DNA of 40,703 nucleotides from NCBI GenBank assembly GCA_025359085.1, contig JANYHL010000127.1, positions 1 through 40,703 on the forward strand. The letters are read 5' to 3'. A program made the position numbers and the translations under genes. Below, piece by piece: positions 17,311 to 26,029 of this stretch. The notes under the pieces were generated by a model. It ran no database searches. It was not told the DNA's origin and worked only from the letters and a program-made list of their open reading frames with translations. Numbering within the stretch: position 1 is the first letter of the stretch; every line of letters starts with the position of its first letter. The DNA comes from Gammaproteobacteria bacterium. GTDB taxonomy: Bacteria; Pseudomonadota; Gammaproteobacteria; Burkholderiales; Burkholderiaceae_C.

Positions 17311-17715
17311 CTGTATTTTTTTGTGATCTTTCCCCCACTCACTCCCCCAACCCCTCTCTCGCCCCGCCGGGCGAAAGAGGGGAGCTTCATTTGGCCGCGT
17401 GTTTGAAGGTGGGAAATCTGGGGCACCACTGCGCGCTGGCCTCCAAGTGGTCGCAACGCAGCCACGAGGCGCTCAATTCAGTTTCTGCGGAGCGCCGACT
17501 GAACTTGAAGTGTCTACAACCCATCGAGAAACCGCGTACCCAGTTTGATGGCAGCGTGCCCCTGCGCACCTTTTTCCCACCTTTATTGACGCGGCCAAAT
17601 GTGGCTGTTCGCTCCCTTTCCGCCCCGGCGGGGGTGGAGAGGGTTGGGGTGAGGGGGGGGATACAACGCATAAAAATCAAGAACGCCGCAAATAGCCGGG
17701 TTGAAGGAACAAGCC
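17311..17715. other. 405-base addB-addA gap occupied by an inverted-repeat unit
   Basis: No credible gene is present; open frames crossing it are shadows of the flanking genes. Nearly the whole gap is the structure at 17331-17661. The rest is the addA ribosome binding site region (AAGGAACAAGCC before ATG 17716). The gap is unusual, because AddB/AddA pairs are normally adjacent or overlapping. Confidence 0.7.
17331..17661. mobile_element. MITE-like unit with long terminal inverted repeats
   Basis: The left arm (17331-17416) and right arm (17571-17661) are imperfect inverted copies of about 85 bases. Shared blocks read from each end include CCCAACCC, GCCCCGCCGG (with small changes), CATTTGGCCGCGT and GGTGGGAAA. 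Each outer end also folds on itself (CCCCTCTCTCGCCC...GGGCGAAAGAGGGG at 17351-17382). The middle holds a smaller inverted pair, TTCAGT...ACTGAA. No transposase is present. A non-autonomous mobile element or a very large RNA/DNA hairpin are both possible. Confidence 0.6.
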
Positions 17716-20700
17716 ATGCAGACCGAATTGCATCGGAACCATGCAGTAAGGAACCCAAGAATGCCTGACTCTCAACCCGCCCCCGCCTACGAGCACAACG
17801 GCCAGCTCATCACGGCCGAGGCTTTTTATGCGATCGCTTGCGACCCGCGCCGCAGTGTTGCGGTGGAGGCTTGCGCTGGCGCCGGCAAGACCTGGATGCT
17901 GGTGTCACGCATCGTGCGGGCGCTGCTCGACGGCGTGGACGCAAAGACGGGCGAGCTGCGGCTGCAGCCGCAAGAGATTTTGGCCATCACTTTCACCAAG
18001 CGGGCCGCCAGCGAGATGCGCGAGCGGCTCTACCAATGGCTGGCGGAGTTTGCCGGGGCCGATCACGCCACCCTGCGCCAGGAACTCAAACTTCGCGGAG
18101 TTTTAGATCAAAATGAGCGCCAGCCCTCGTCGCTGTTGCCCGAGCAGCTATCAAATTTATATAAGACCATTTTGCAGAGTGGGCGCCAGGTGCAGGTGCG
18201 CACGTTTCACAGCTGGTTTGCCGCCTTGCTGCGCAGTGCGCCGCTGGCGGTCTTGCAGCAGATGGAATTGCCGGCCAACTACCAGTTGCTGGAAGACGAC
18301 GCGCCGGCCAAAGCCCTGGTCTGGCGGCGTTTTTATGCGGCGCTGCTGGGCCCGGCGCCAGCCCCGGTCGACGGCACTGAGTTAAGGGATGATGCGCCCG
18401 ACGCCTCAGCCGGTGCAACGCTGCAAGCCGATTACGAGGCGGTGGTGTTGGCCTACGGCCGCGTGCAGACCGACAAAGCCCTGCAAACCGCGCTCGACAA
18501 GCGCACCGAGTTTGCCCTGGCCGATGCGCAAGGGGTGGTGCTGCGCTCGGTGCTGCCGTTTGCCACGCAATTTCCCGAGTTTGCCGGTTTGGCGACGCCT
18601 GATGATTTCTTGCGCGCCAACCCGCTGCGCTGGCAGAGCCTGCTGGCGGCGGCAAAGGCCTTGGGCGGCGCCAGCGCCAAGACCTTCTCTGCGAAAGGCG
18701 CAGAGCTAGAAATGGCGCTCTCAACCGGTGACTTGTCGGCCGCGTTTGCCGCCTTGCTGACCGAAAAAAACGCGCCGCGCAAATTCAGTGACAAGGTGGC
18801 CGGGATTGAGGCCGTGCGCGAGGCGCAAGAACTGGTGCTGCGCGTGGTTGCCGCGCAGCAGCAACACGCGGCCTGGACTTACCAGCAACGCATGGCGCGC
18901 CTGACCCGGGCCTTGCTGGAAGAATTTGCCGCCCTCAAGCGTGAACACGGCTGGGTCGACATGAACGACGTGGAGCGCGCCGCGCTGGTGATGCTGAGTG
19001 ACCCGGTGCTCTGCGGCTGGGTGCAGGAGCGGCTGGACGCGCGCATCAAACACCTGCTGATCGACGAGTTTCAGGACACCAATCCGCTGCAGTGGCAGGC
19101 GCTCAAGTCGTGGCTCAGCGGCTATGCGGGCGCCGGCGGCGGCTCCAGCGGTGGCGCGGGCGCCACGGCACCGCGGGTGTTCATCGTGGGAGACCCCAAG
19201 CAAAGCATCTACCGCTTTCGCCGGGCCGAACCGCAGGTGTTCAAGGCGGCCCAAGCCTTTGTGCGCGATGGTTTGAACGGCGATCTGCTCAGTTGCGACC
19301 ACACCCGGCGCAACGCCACCGGGGTCATCGCGGTCGTGAACGCCGTCATGACGCAGGCGCTGCAGGCCGATGGTTACGAGGGATTCAGAGCGCATACCAC
19401 CAGCGCGTCCGAGCCCGGGTTTGTGGGCAAGCTGGCGCCGATTGTCCGGCCAGAGCGTCTGGCGGCGGCCGCATCCAGCGGTGATGAGGCCGACGCGGGT
19501 GGGACGGCCAGCGCCGAGTGGCGCGACAGCCTGAGCACACCGCGCGCGCTGCCGGAGGAAACCCTGCGCACGCTGGAGGCGCGCCAGGCCGCACAGTGGA
19601 TTGCGCAGCAATTGGCCAGCCCCGAGACGCCGGATACGGTGGCTTGTGGCCTGCAAGCCTCTGATGTGATGGTGCTGTCACGCAAGCGTGCCGGTTTGCT
19701 GCCCTTGCAGCTTGAATTGCGCAAGTTGCACATTGCGGCCCAAATTGGCGAAAAAACCAATCTGATTGACTGCTGCGAAGTGCAGGACCTGGTGGCCTTG
19801 CTGGACGTGCTGGTGTCGCCCCGGCACGACCTGTCGCTGGCGCGGGTGCTCAAGTCGCCCTTGTTTGACCTGCCAGACGCTGCGCTGGTGCAACTGGCGC
19901 AACGGGTGCGGGCGCAGTCGCCCCCATTGACCGATTTGTCCTGGTTTGAGGCGCTACAACAATCAGAGCTATTTACCCAGGACGGACGGGGGCTGGCGGC
20001 TTGTTTGATGCGCTGGAAAGGCTGGCTCGATCAATGGCCGCCGCACGACGCCCTGCAGGCCATTTACTTTGACGGCGACGTGCTGGCGCGCTTTGCGGCG
20101 GCCGCGCCGACCAACCAGCGCGAGGCCGTGCTGACCAACCTGACGGCCTTGCTCGGCATGTCGCTGCAGCTCGACGGTGGCCGTTTCGCCACGCCCTATG
20201 CCTTGGTGCGCGCCCTGAAAAGCGGTGGCATGCTGGCGCCTGCCGCCGTCAACCCGCAGGCCGTGCGTCTGCTCACTGTGCACGGTGCCAAAGGGCTGGA
20301 GGCGCAGGCGGTGCTCTTGCTCGACACCGACACGCCCGAGCGCAACGCCGACACCATGGGCGTGCTGATTGACTGGCCGGGCGAGGCCGCCTGGCCGAGC
20401 AAATTTGTTTTTCTGGCCAGCGAGAGCCAACCGCCCGCCTGCGCCGTGCCCATGCTGGCGGCCGAGCGACTGGAGCGCCAGCGCGAAGAACTCAATGCCC
20501 TGTATGTGGCGCTGACGCGCGCGCGCCACACGCTGGCCCTGTCCAGCATCACGCCCTACCGCAGCGCAGAGCGCAGCTGGTGGCAGCGCCTGAGCGACCT
20601 GGCCCAGCCGGTGGCGCTGGCGCTGGCGCCCGCCGCCGCCGTGCGGGTGGCGCCGCCAGGCGCTGACACCCCGGTGGCCGCAGCAAACGCTGTGTTTTAC

Positions 20701-21261
20701 ATGAAAGAACTGCCGCTAGCCCCCGTTGGCTATGCGCAAGCAGCTATTCAAAAGGAAGCAAACTCCGGAGCCGGGCGCAGCGCGCAAGACGCTGACATGC
20801 TCAGCGCCCGCCTGGGCAAGGCCATGCACCGGTTGCTCGAATGGGGCGACGCATCGCTGATGAACCGGGCCGCCTGTGCGCGTGAATTTGCGCTCACCCC
20901 CGAGCAGGGCGAGCAGGCCGCCGCCATGGCCGCGCGTATCCTGCAGGGCGAGGGCACCTGGGCCTGGGACAATACCCGGCTGGCCTGGCAGGGCAATGAG
21001 ATCGAAATGCTGTACCAGGGCCAATGCCTGCGCCTGGACCGCCTGGTGCAGCGCACCGATGCGCAGCACGCGGGCCATTGGTGGGTGCTGGACTACAAGT
21101 CGGCGCTGACGCCCCAGGAAAAGCCTGAATTGCTGACGCAGCTGCGCGACTACCGCGCGGCGGTGCAGGCGATCTATCCGGATGCGGTGGTCAAGGCCGC
21201 GTTTTTGACTGCGCAGGGCGCGTTGATTGAAGTGAATGAATTGAACAGGAACAGTGGATGA
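17716..21261 (+). CDS. addA: AddA-like UvrD-family helicase-nuclease
   Basis: A very large (1181 aa) superfamily 1A helicase fused to a C-terminal nuclease, the expected motor of an AddAB-type double-strand-break repair enzyme. Motifs in order: Walker A ACAGAGKTWM (Lys58); the DEFQDTN box (Asp450); GDPKQSIYRFRRAEP; LTVHGAKGLEAQAV; LYVALTRARHTLAL; then a RecB-like nuclease with WVLDYKS (Asp1126, Lys1128) and QLRDYRAAV. ATG 17716 has AAGGA seven bases upstream; ATG 17761 (MPDSQPAPAYE) also has AAGGA and is a possible shorter start, and TTG 17701 is less likely. Two repeat copies lie in frame, at about residues 129-150 and 999-1014. The stop overlaps the next gene (ATGA). Confidence 0.9.
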   Translation: MQTELHRNHAVRNPRMPDSQPAPAYEHNGQLITAEAFYAIACDPRRSVAVEACAGAGKTWMLVSRIVRALLDGVDAKTGELRLQPQEILAITFTKRAASEMRERLYQWLAEFAGADHATLRQELKLRGVLDQNERQPSSLLPEQLSNLYKTILQSGRQVQVRTFHSWFAALLRSAPLAVLQQMELPANYQLLEDDAPAKALVWRRFYAALLGPAPAPVDGTELRDDAPDASAGATLQADYEAVVLAYGRVQTDKALQTALDKRTEFALADAQGVVLRSVLPFATQFPEFAGLATPDDFLRANPLRWQSLLAAAKALGGASAKTFSAKGAELEMALSTGDLSAAFAALLTEKNAPRKFSDKVAGIEAVREAQELVLRVVAAQQQHAAWTYQQRMARLTRALLEEFAALKREHGWVDMNDVERAALVMLSDPVLCGWVQERLDARIKHLLIDEFQDTNPLQWQALKSWLSGYAGAGGGSSGGAGATAPRVFIVGDPKQSIYRFRRAEPQVFKAAQAFVRDGLNGDLLSCDHTRRNATGVIAVVNAVMTQALQADGYEGFRAHTTSASEPGFVGKLAPIVRPERLAAAASSGDEADAGGTASAEWRDSLSTPRALPEETLRTLEARQAAQWIAQQLASPETPDTVACGLQASDVMVLSRKRAGLLPLQLELRKLHIAAQIGEKTNLIDCCEVQDLVALLDVLVSPRHDLSLARVLKSPLFDLPDAALVQLAQRVRAQSPPLTDLSWFEALQQSELFTQDGRGLAACLMRWKGWLDQWPPHDALQAIYFDGDVLARFAAAAPTNQREAVLTNLTALLGMSLQLDGGRFATPYALVRALKSGGMLAPAAVNPQAVRLLTVHGAKGLEAQAVLLLDTDTPERNADTMGVLIDWPGEAAWPSKFVFLASESQPPACAVPMLAAERLERQREELNALYVALTRARHTLALSSITPYRSAERSWWQRLSDLAQPVALALAPAAAVRVAPPGADTPVAAANAVFYMKELPLAPVGYAQAAIQKEANSGAGRSAQDADMLSARLGKAMHRLLEWGDASLMNRAACAREFALTPEQGEQAAAMAARILQGEGTWAWDNTRLAWQGNEIEMLYQGQCLRLDRLVQRTDAQHAGHWWVLDYKSALTPQEKPELLTQLRDYRAAVQAIYPDAVVKAAFLTAQGALIEVNELNRNSG
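18099..18165 (-). repeat. Palindromic element, copy 3 (reverse), inside addA
   Basis: On the minus strand: TAGCT (18146-18150), 19 nt, GGGCTGG (18120-18126), then CGCTCATTTTGATCTAAAA. The addA codons give VLDQNERQPSSLLPEQLSN. The frame used would read TAG in a CTAGCCC copy, but this copy has CCAGCCC, so the codon is CAG and the frame stays open. Confidence 0.85.
20710..20755 (-). repeat. Palindromic element, copy 5 (reverse), inside addA
   Basis: On the minus strand: TAGCTGCTTGCGCA..., with TAGCT at 20742-20746, 19 nt, and GGGCTAG at 20716-20722. The addA codons give LPLAPVGYAQAAIQK in the frame CTA-GCC. This lies in the low-complexity linker between the helicase and nuclease domains. Number 4 was given to a rejected candidate near 19.96 kb. 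Confidence 0.85.
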
Positions 21262-22538
21262 AAAAAGTGATTGTGGTCGGGGGCGGCCCGGCCGGTTTGA
21301 TGGCCGCTGACGTTTTGTCTGCGGCCGGGGTTGAAGTGCATCTGTATGACGCCATGCCCTCGGTCGGGCGCAAGTTTTTGCTCGCGGGCAAGGGCGGTTT
21401 GAACCTGACGCACGCCGAGCCGGCCGCTATTTTTGCCTCCCGCTATGGCGCGCGGCGCAGCCAGATCGAGGCCTTGTTGCAAGGCTTTGACGCCACCCAG
21501 GTGCGCGCCTGGGCCAAGGGTTTGGGGGTGGACACCTTTGTCGGTAGCTCAGGGATGGTGTTTCCGCTGGACATGAAGGCGGCGCCGCTGCTGCGGGCCT
21601 GGTTGCACCGGTTGCGCCACCCACTGGCCGGGCCGGGCGTGCAGTTTCACATGCGCCAGCGCTGGACCGGCTGGGACACCGACAGCGCCTGCACCACGCT
21701 CAACTTTGACGGCCCCAGCGGACCGAGCCAGGCATCCTCTGATGCCGTGGTGCTGGCCCTGGGCGGGGGCAGCTGGGCCCGGCTCGGCTCCAATGGCGCC
21801 TGGGTGCCGTGGCTGCAGGCCCGCGGCGTGGTGGTGGCGCCGCTGCTGCCCGCCAACTGCGGCTTTGATGCCCAGGGCGGCTGGAGCAAGTATTTCGCCA
21901 CTCGTTTTGCCGGCCAGCCGTTCAAGTCGGTGGCGCTGGCGTTCACCAACTCGCAGGGCGTCAGCTTTCGGCGCAAAGGCGAGTTTGTGGCCACTGCCAC
22001 GGGAGTCGAAGGCAGCCTGATCTACACCGCATCCAGCCTGCTGCGCGACCAGATCGCGGGCCAGGGCCAGGCGACTTTCCATCTTGATTTGCTGCCCGAG
22101 CGCACGCCCGAGCAGGTGCTCGCCGAAGTGCTGCACCCGCGTGGCTCGCGCTCGCTTTCCAGTCATTTGAAAAGCCGTTTGCACCTGCAGGGCATCAAGG
22201 CCGCCTTGCTGCACGAGGTGTTGAGCAAAGAGCAGATCAACGACCCCGCCGCGCTGGCTGCGGCCATCAAGGCCTTGCCGATCACGCTGGCGGCGGCGCG
22301 CCCGCTCGATGAAGCCATCAGCAGCGCCGGTGGCGTGCGCTTTGAGGTAATGGATCAAAATTTGATGCTGGCGCAACTGCCCGGCGTGTTTTGCGCTGGC
22401 GAGATGCTGGACTGGGAAGCGCCGACCGGCGGCTACCTGCTGACCGCCTGCTTTGCCAGCGGCCGCCAGGCCGGCGCGGGGGTGCTGGCCCGGCTTCTCG
22501 GCGCTGGTCCCACGCCCGCTAGCGCCCGGCCGAGTTGA
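21258..22538 (+). CDS. HI0933/BaiN-like FAD-dependent oxidoreductase (TIGR03862-type)
   Basis: A 426-residue flavoprotein with an N-terminal FAD-binding fold (VVGGGPAGLMAADVLSAAG) and the HI0933-family motif GRKFLLAGKGGLNLTH. Further hallmarks are ALGGGSWARLGSNGAW and a C-terminal FAD loop FCAGEMLDWEAPTGGYLLTACFASG. The variant ALGGGSW motif points to the subgroup often annotated TIGR03862, of unknown substrate. The ATG overlaps the addA stop (ATGA), so it is cotranslated with the repair helicase, though no functional link is evident. A second, more typical family member is encoded at 29120-30376; the two are not close copies. Confidence 0.88.
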   Translation: MKKVIVVGGGPAGLMAADVLSAAGVEVHLYDAMPSVGRKFLLAGKGGLNLTHAEPAAIFASRYGARRSQIEALLQGFDATQVRAWAKGLGVDTFVGSSGMVFPLDMKAAPLLRAWLHRLRHPLAGPGVQFHMRQRWTGWDTDSACTTLNFDGPSGPSQASSDAVVLALGGGSWARLGSNGAWVPWLQARGVVVAPLLPANCGFDAQGGWSKYFATRFAGQPFKSVALAFTNSQGVSFRRKGEFVATATGVEGSLIYTASSLLRDQIAGQGQATFHLDLLPERTPEQVLAEVLHPRGSRSLSSHLKSRLHLQGIKAALLHEVLSKEQINDPAALAAAIKALPITLAAARPLDEAISSAGGVRFEVMDQNLMLAQLPGVFCAGEMLDWEAPTGGYLLTACFASGRQAGAGVLARLLGAGPTPASARPS

Positions 22539-22668
22539 CGCCCGGCTCGGTACTGCAAAGGTCAGGGGCGGCAGTCGGACCCGGGCCGAAGCTGAGGAAA
22601 AATTTGCCCGGGCCATCGACTTTGGCGTGGTGCCGGGCAGCATCGGCGAGCGCCGTGCTTAGTCGGCC

Positions 22669-23571
22669 TTAGGTCGGTGCCACTGGGGTGTTGTCAGCGT
22701 CGCTACCCGCTGCCGCCGCGGGCAGGCTGCTCTGGCGCAGCGCCGCTTTTTCGCCCGCGCTGGCAAATTTGCTGTATTTGCCCAGAATGCTCACCAGTTG
22801 ACCGTAGACCTTGGGGTTACCGGCCAGGCATTCTTGGTGCTCCAAAAACTCGGGCTCGCCGGTGAAATTGCCGACCAGGCCGCCGGCCTCGGTCACCATC
22901 AAGGAACCCGCGGCCACGTCCCAGGGCTGCAGGCCGGACTCGAAAAAGCCATCGGTGTAACCGGCCGCCACATAGGCCAGGTCCAGCGCCGCCGCGCCGG
23001 GGCGGCGCAGGCCGGCCGTCTTGGGCATCAGATCGGCCATCATGCGCAGGTAGCTCGGGAAGTCATCGCCAGGTCGGAACGGGAAACCGGTGGAGATCAG
23101 GCATTCTTGCAGGCGGATGCGCTTGGACACGCGCAGGCGCCGATCGTTCAGGTAGGCGCCGCGCCCCTTGGTGGCTGTGAACAGGTCATTGCGGCTGGGG
23201 TCATAGATAACGGCCTGCTCGACCTTGCCCTTGACCGCCAGCGCGATGCTGACGCAATAGACCGGAAAGCCGTGGATGAAGTTGGTGGTGCCATCCAGCG
23301 GATCAATGATCCAGACGAATTCGGAGTCTTTGGCGCCATGCTCGCGGCCAGATTCTTCGGCCCAGATGCCGTGGCCGGGGTAGGCCGTGAGCAGCGTTTC
23401 AATAATGGCCGCCTCTGCTGCCTGGTCCACGTCGGTGACAAAGTCGTTCACCTGCTTTTGCGAAATGCGAACCGCTTCGACGTCAAGCGCCGCGCGGTTG
23501 ATGATGGAGCCGGCGGCGCGGGCGGCCTTGACGGCCACATTGATCATGGGATGCAGATTGGGGGAGGCCAT
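22669..23571 (-). CDS. suhB: Inositol monophosphatase family protein SuhB
   Basis: A 300-residue Mg-dependent phosphatase with the two metal-binding motifs [15 protein letters not shown] and [17 protein letters not shown], plus the Glu region WAEESGRE. In E. coli SuhB dephosphorylates inositol 1-phosphate and also joins the NusA/rRNA antitermination complex. The N-terminus [21 protein letters not shown] matches the SuhB group. The last ~30 residues (from EKAALRQ) are an alanine-rich tail outside the domain. It is divergent from trmJ and convergent with the flavoprotein gene. The 130-base gap beyond its 3' end has no recognisable gene or T-tailed terminator. Confidence 0.93.
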   Translation of the reverse strand: MASPNLHPMINVAVKAARAAGSIINRAALDVEAVRISQKQVNDFVTDVDQAAEAAIIETLLTAYPGHGIWAEESGREHGAKDSEFVWIIDPLDGTTNFIHGFPVYCVSIALAVKGKVEQAVIYDPSRNDLFTATKGRGAYLNDRRLRVSKRIRLQECLISTGFPFRPGDDFPSYLRMMADLMPKTAGLRRPGAAALDLAYVAAGYTDGFFESGLQPWDVAAGSLMVTEAGGLVGNFTGEPEFLEHQECLAGNPKVYGQLVSILGKYSKFASAGEKAALRQSSLPAAAAGSDADNTPVAPT

Positions 23572-23707
23572 ATGAATTGTTTGGTGTTTGTGGGGCAGGG
23601 ATCAAGCGCTGTCCTCAAGACTTAAGAACGGGAGCGCTTCCCGGCGATGCGGGCGGCGACAATAGTGCGATTTTAGCCGTCCCGGTTCATTGTTATTTTT
23701 CGAGTCC

Positions 23708-24571
23708 ATGCAAACACGTTTCATCTTGATCAACACCAGCCACGCCGGCAATGTCGGGGCCGCTGCCCGCGCCATGAAAACCATGGGTTTTGCCGACCTG
23801 GTGCTGGTGGCCCCGCGCTGGGCCAATGTGCTCAACCGCGAAGAAACCATTCAGCGCGCCAGTGGCGCATTGGATGTACTGAAAAACGCCCGCATCGTGG
23901 CCACGCTCGATGAGGCGCTGGAGGGCATGACACATTTGTGTGCCACCGCCATGACCCCGCGTGACTTTGGCCCGCCCACGGTGACGCCGCGAGAGCATTT
24001 TGAATCGCTCATTAAAAAAGAGCTGCTCACGCATAGCCCACGAGGGCTAGAGGCTGAATTGACTCATAGAAGTGAAATTGTGCCGGCGACTCCTGAAACT
24101 GGTCAAGCATCCGCCGTCGCGCCGCCACAGCGCGGCATGGGGTTCCTGTTTGGCTGCGAGCGCTTTGGCATGCGCAATGAAGATGTTTACCGCTGTCACG
24201 TGGCGCTGAGCATTCCGAGCGACCCCCAATTTGGTTCACTCAATCTGGGTGCGGCGGTGCAGGTGATTGCCTACGAATGGCGGCTGGCGTTGGGTGCATT
24301 TGCAGTCGAAGCGGCGACCCTAGAGCCGGTATTGGCCGACGCAGCCCAAGTGGCTGGCATGTTGGGGCACCTGGAACAGTCACTGCACGCGATTGGCTTT
24401 CTGGACCCACTCGCGCCCAAAAAATTGATGCCCCGGCTCAATCAGTTGTTCAACCGGGCCGGTGTGACGCAGGAAGAGATCCACATTCTGCGCGGCATCG
24501 CGAAAATGATGTTGCAGAACGCGGCGCGGCCCGACAGCCTGACGCCTGCGGGCGCTTCTGGCAAAGGCTAG
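23708..24571 (+). CDS. trmJ: tRNA (cytidine/uridine-32-2'-O)-methyltransferase TrmJ
   Basis: TrmJ methylates the ribose of nucleotide 32 in the tRNA anticodon loop, using S-adenosylmethionine. The 287-residue protein begins TRFILINTSHAGNVGAAARAMKTMGF. It has the knotted SPOUT-domain motifs GFLFGCERFGMRNEDVYRC and LSIPSDPQFGSLNLGAAVQ, and a helical C-terminal dimer region. ATG 23708 is preferred to TTG 23690, which adds six unconserved residues. Between the N-terminal part of the domain and the GFLFG block lies an unusual ~35-residue stretch; its first part (KKELLTHSPRGLEAELTHR) comes from repeat copy 6. The knot residues are intact, so the enzyme is probably functional. cysE follows after nine bases. 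Confidence 0.93.
   Translation: MQTRFILINTSHAGNVGAAARAMKTMGFADLVLVAPRWANVLNREETIQRASGALDVLKNARIVATLDEALEGMTHLCATAMTPRDFGPPTVTPREHFESLIKKELLTHSPRGLEAELTHRSEIVPATPETGQASAVAPPQRGMGFLFGCERFGMRNEDVYRCHVALSIPSDPQFGSLNLGAAVQVIAYEWRLALGAFAVEAATLEPVLADAAQVAGMLGHLEQSLHAIGFLDPLAPKKLMPRLNQLFNRAGVTQEEIHILRGIAKMMLQNAARPDSLTPAGASGKG
24009..24072 (+). repeat. Palindromic element, copy 6 (forward), inside trmJ
   Basis: GAGCT (24020-24024), 19 nt, GGGCTAG (24044-24050), then AGGCTGAATTGACTCATA. TAGCCC-acga-GGGCTA forms a perfect inner hairpin (24034-24049). The trmJ codons give KELLTHSPRGLEAELTHR. It is one of two coding copies in forward orientation relative to the gene. Confidence 0.88.
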
Positions 24572-24580
24572 ACTTGGCGC

Positions 24581-25360
24581 ATGTTTTCTCGAATCCGTTC
24601 CGACATTCAATGCATTCTTGAGCGCGACCCGGCCGCGCGCACGCGCTGGGAAGTGTTGACCTGCTACCCCGGCTTGCACGCCGTCATCCTGCATCGCCTG
24701 GCGCACTGGTGCTGGCAACACGGACTCAAGTGGCTGGGTCGCTTTACCTCCCACATCGCCCGCTTTTTAACCGGCATTGAAATCCACCCCGGCGCCAAGA
24801 TTGGAGAGCGGGTGTTTTTCGACCATGCCATGGGCGTGGTGGTGGGCGAGACCGCCGAGATTGGCGACGGCTGCACCATTTACCAGGGCGTCACGCTGGG
24901 CGGCACGTCGCTCTACAAGGGCGTCAAGCGCCATCCGACACTGGGGCGCAATGTGGTGGTGGGGGCGGGCGCGCAGGTGCTGGGCGGCTTCACGGTGGGC
25001 GATGGCGCCAAAGTGGGGTCGAACGCGGTGGTGACCAAGCCGGTGCCGGCCGGTGCCACGGCGGTCGGCAACCCGGCGCGCATCATTCAGGCCGAGCTGG
25101 ATGTCAAACGGGAAGAGACCGCCTCCAAGATGGGGTTTTCGGCCTACGGTGTGACGCAAAACGACGATCCGCTGAGCCAGGCCATGCGCGGCCTGATCGA
25201 CAACGCGTCGACGCAGGAGCATCAGATCGCGCTGCTCTGGCGGGCGATTGAAACGCTGCAGGCGCATCGCGCCGCCAGTGACCCTGATTGCGTCCCCGGC
25301 GATGCCGCCTTGTGCGAGCATTTCGAGGCCGACAAACTCAATCAGTTGGTCGGAAAGTAG
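24581..25360 (+). CDS. cysE: Serine O-acetyltransferase
   Basis: CysE makes O-acetylserine from serine and acetyl-CoA, the carbon precursor of cysteine. This 259-residue protein has the short N-terminal helical domain ([25 protein letters not shown]) and a left-handed beta-helix of hexapeptide repeats. Conserved active-site parts are [27 protein letters not shown] and GVTLGGT, with [20 protein letters not shown]. The tail after about residue 175 is variable in the family. ATG 24581 is nine bases after trmJ, so the two are cotranscribed, as in other betaproteobacteria. Repeat copy 7 fills the gap to the convergent mog gene. Confidence 0.96.
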   Translation: MFSRIRSDIQCILERDPAARTRWEVLTCYPGLHAVILHRLAHWCWQHGLKWLGRFTSHIARFLTGIEIHPGAKIGERVFFDHAMGVVVGETAEIGDGCTIYQGVTLGGTSLYKGVKRHPTLGRNVVVGAGAQVLGGFTVGDGAKVGSNAVVTKPVPAGATAVGNPARIIQAELDVKREETASKMGFSAYGVTQNDDPLSQAMRGLIDNASTQEHQIALLWRAIETLQAHRAASDPDCVPGDAALCEHFEADKLNQLVGK

Positions 25361-25368
25361 CCCGGTTT

Positions 25369-25430
25369 GCTATTTATTAGATAGCTGTCTGCGCAGCACA
25401 GACGGTGGCCAGAAGGCTTTTTATCAAAAA
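25369..25430 (+). repeat. Palindromic element, copy 7 (forward), between cysE and mog
   Basis: Outer hairpin GCTAT-ttattag-ATAGC (25369-25385), TAGCT 25382-25386, 19 nt, TGGCCAG 25406-25412. Inside, GTCTG/CAGAC pairs. It starts nine bases after the cysE stop and reaches the mog stop codon, so it makes up the entire convergent gap. Confidence 0.78.
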
Positions 25431-26029
25431 AACGTGCGAACAGCTGTTTTTGGGCGGAACGCCTTGCAGACCGCTTCAAGCGTTTCAATGTAGGGTCCGC
25501 CAATCAGGTCGATGCAGTAAGGCACGGCAGCAAAGATGCCGGCCATCAGAACAGCGCCGTCGCTGCCGCGCACGCCTTCGAGGGTTTCGGCAATTGCCTT
25601 GGGCTGGCCCGGCAGGTTGATGATCAGCGTCTGATCACGGATCACCGCCACCTGGCGCGACAGGATCGCCGTCGGCACAAACTGCAGGCTGATCTGGCGC
25701 ATCTGTTCGCCAAACCCCGGCATCTCCTTGTGCGCCACCGCCAGTGTCGCCTCGGGCGTGACGTCGCGCAGGGCCGGGCCGGTGCCGCCGGTGGTTAAAA
25801 CCAGGGCGCAACCGGCAGCCACCAGTTCAATCAGCGTGCTGCTGATGTCGGCCTGCTCATCCGGGATCAGGCGCGCCTCAAACTGCAGCGGGTTCTTGAG
25901 GGCGCGCGTCAGCCAGTCCTGCAAGGCCGGCAGGCCTTTGTCGACATAAACGCCACTGGCGGCGCGGTCGCTGATGGAAACGATGCCGATCTTGACCGGG
26001 TCAAAGAGTGAAACAGGGGCGGCGTTCAT
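25424..26029 (-). CDS. mog: Molybdopterin adenylyltransferase MogA
   Basis: MogA activates molybdopterin with ATP to give adenylated molybdopterin before molybdate insertion. This 201-residue protein has the MoCF-fold motifs IGIVSISDRAASGVYVDKG and LTTGGTGPALRDVTPEA, plus INLPGQPKAIAETLEGV near the C-terminus. The ATG overlaps the darP stop (ATGA), so it is cotranslated with darP, an arrangement common in betaproteobacteria. Its last codons (TTTTTT) and stop coincide with the end of repeat copy 7. Confidence 0.93.
   Translation of the reverse strand: MNAAPVSLFDPVKIGIVSISDRAASGVYVDKGLPALQDWLTRALKNPLQFEARLIPDEQADISSTLIELVAAGCALVLTTGGTGPALRDVTPEATLAVAHKEMPGFGEQMRQISLQFVPTAILSRQVAVIRDQTLIINLPGQPKAIAETLEGVRGSDGAVLMAGIFAAVPYCIDLIGGPYIETLEAVCKAFRPKTAVRTFF

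Noticed and set aside
19951..19973. Possible further palindromic element in addA (GCTACAACAATCAGAGCTATTT)
   Set aside because: No GGGCTAG-like block lies 19 bases from AGCTA on the expected side (CTGGTTT instead), and the encoded residues fit ordinary helicase sequence.
22539..22668. Open frame after the first flavoprotein gene (ending FARAIDFGVVPGSIGERRA)
   Set aside because: It starts inside the flavoprotein gene in another frame, has no start signal of its own and no recognised similarity; probably non-coding.
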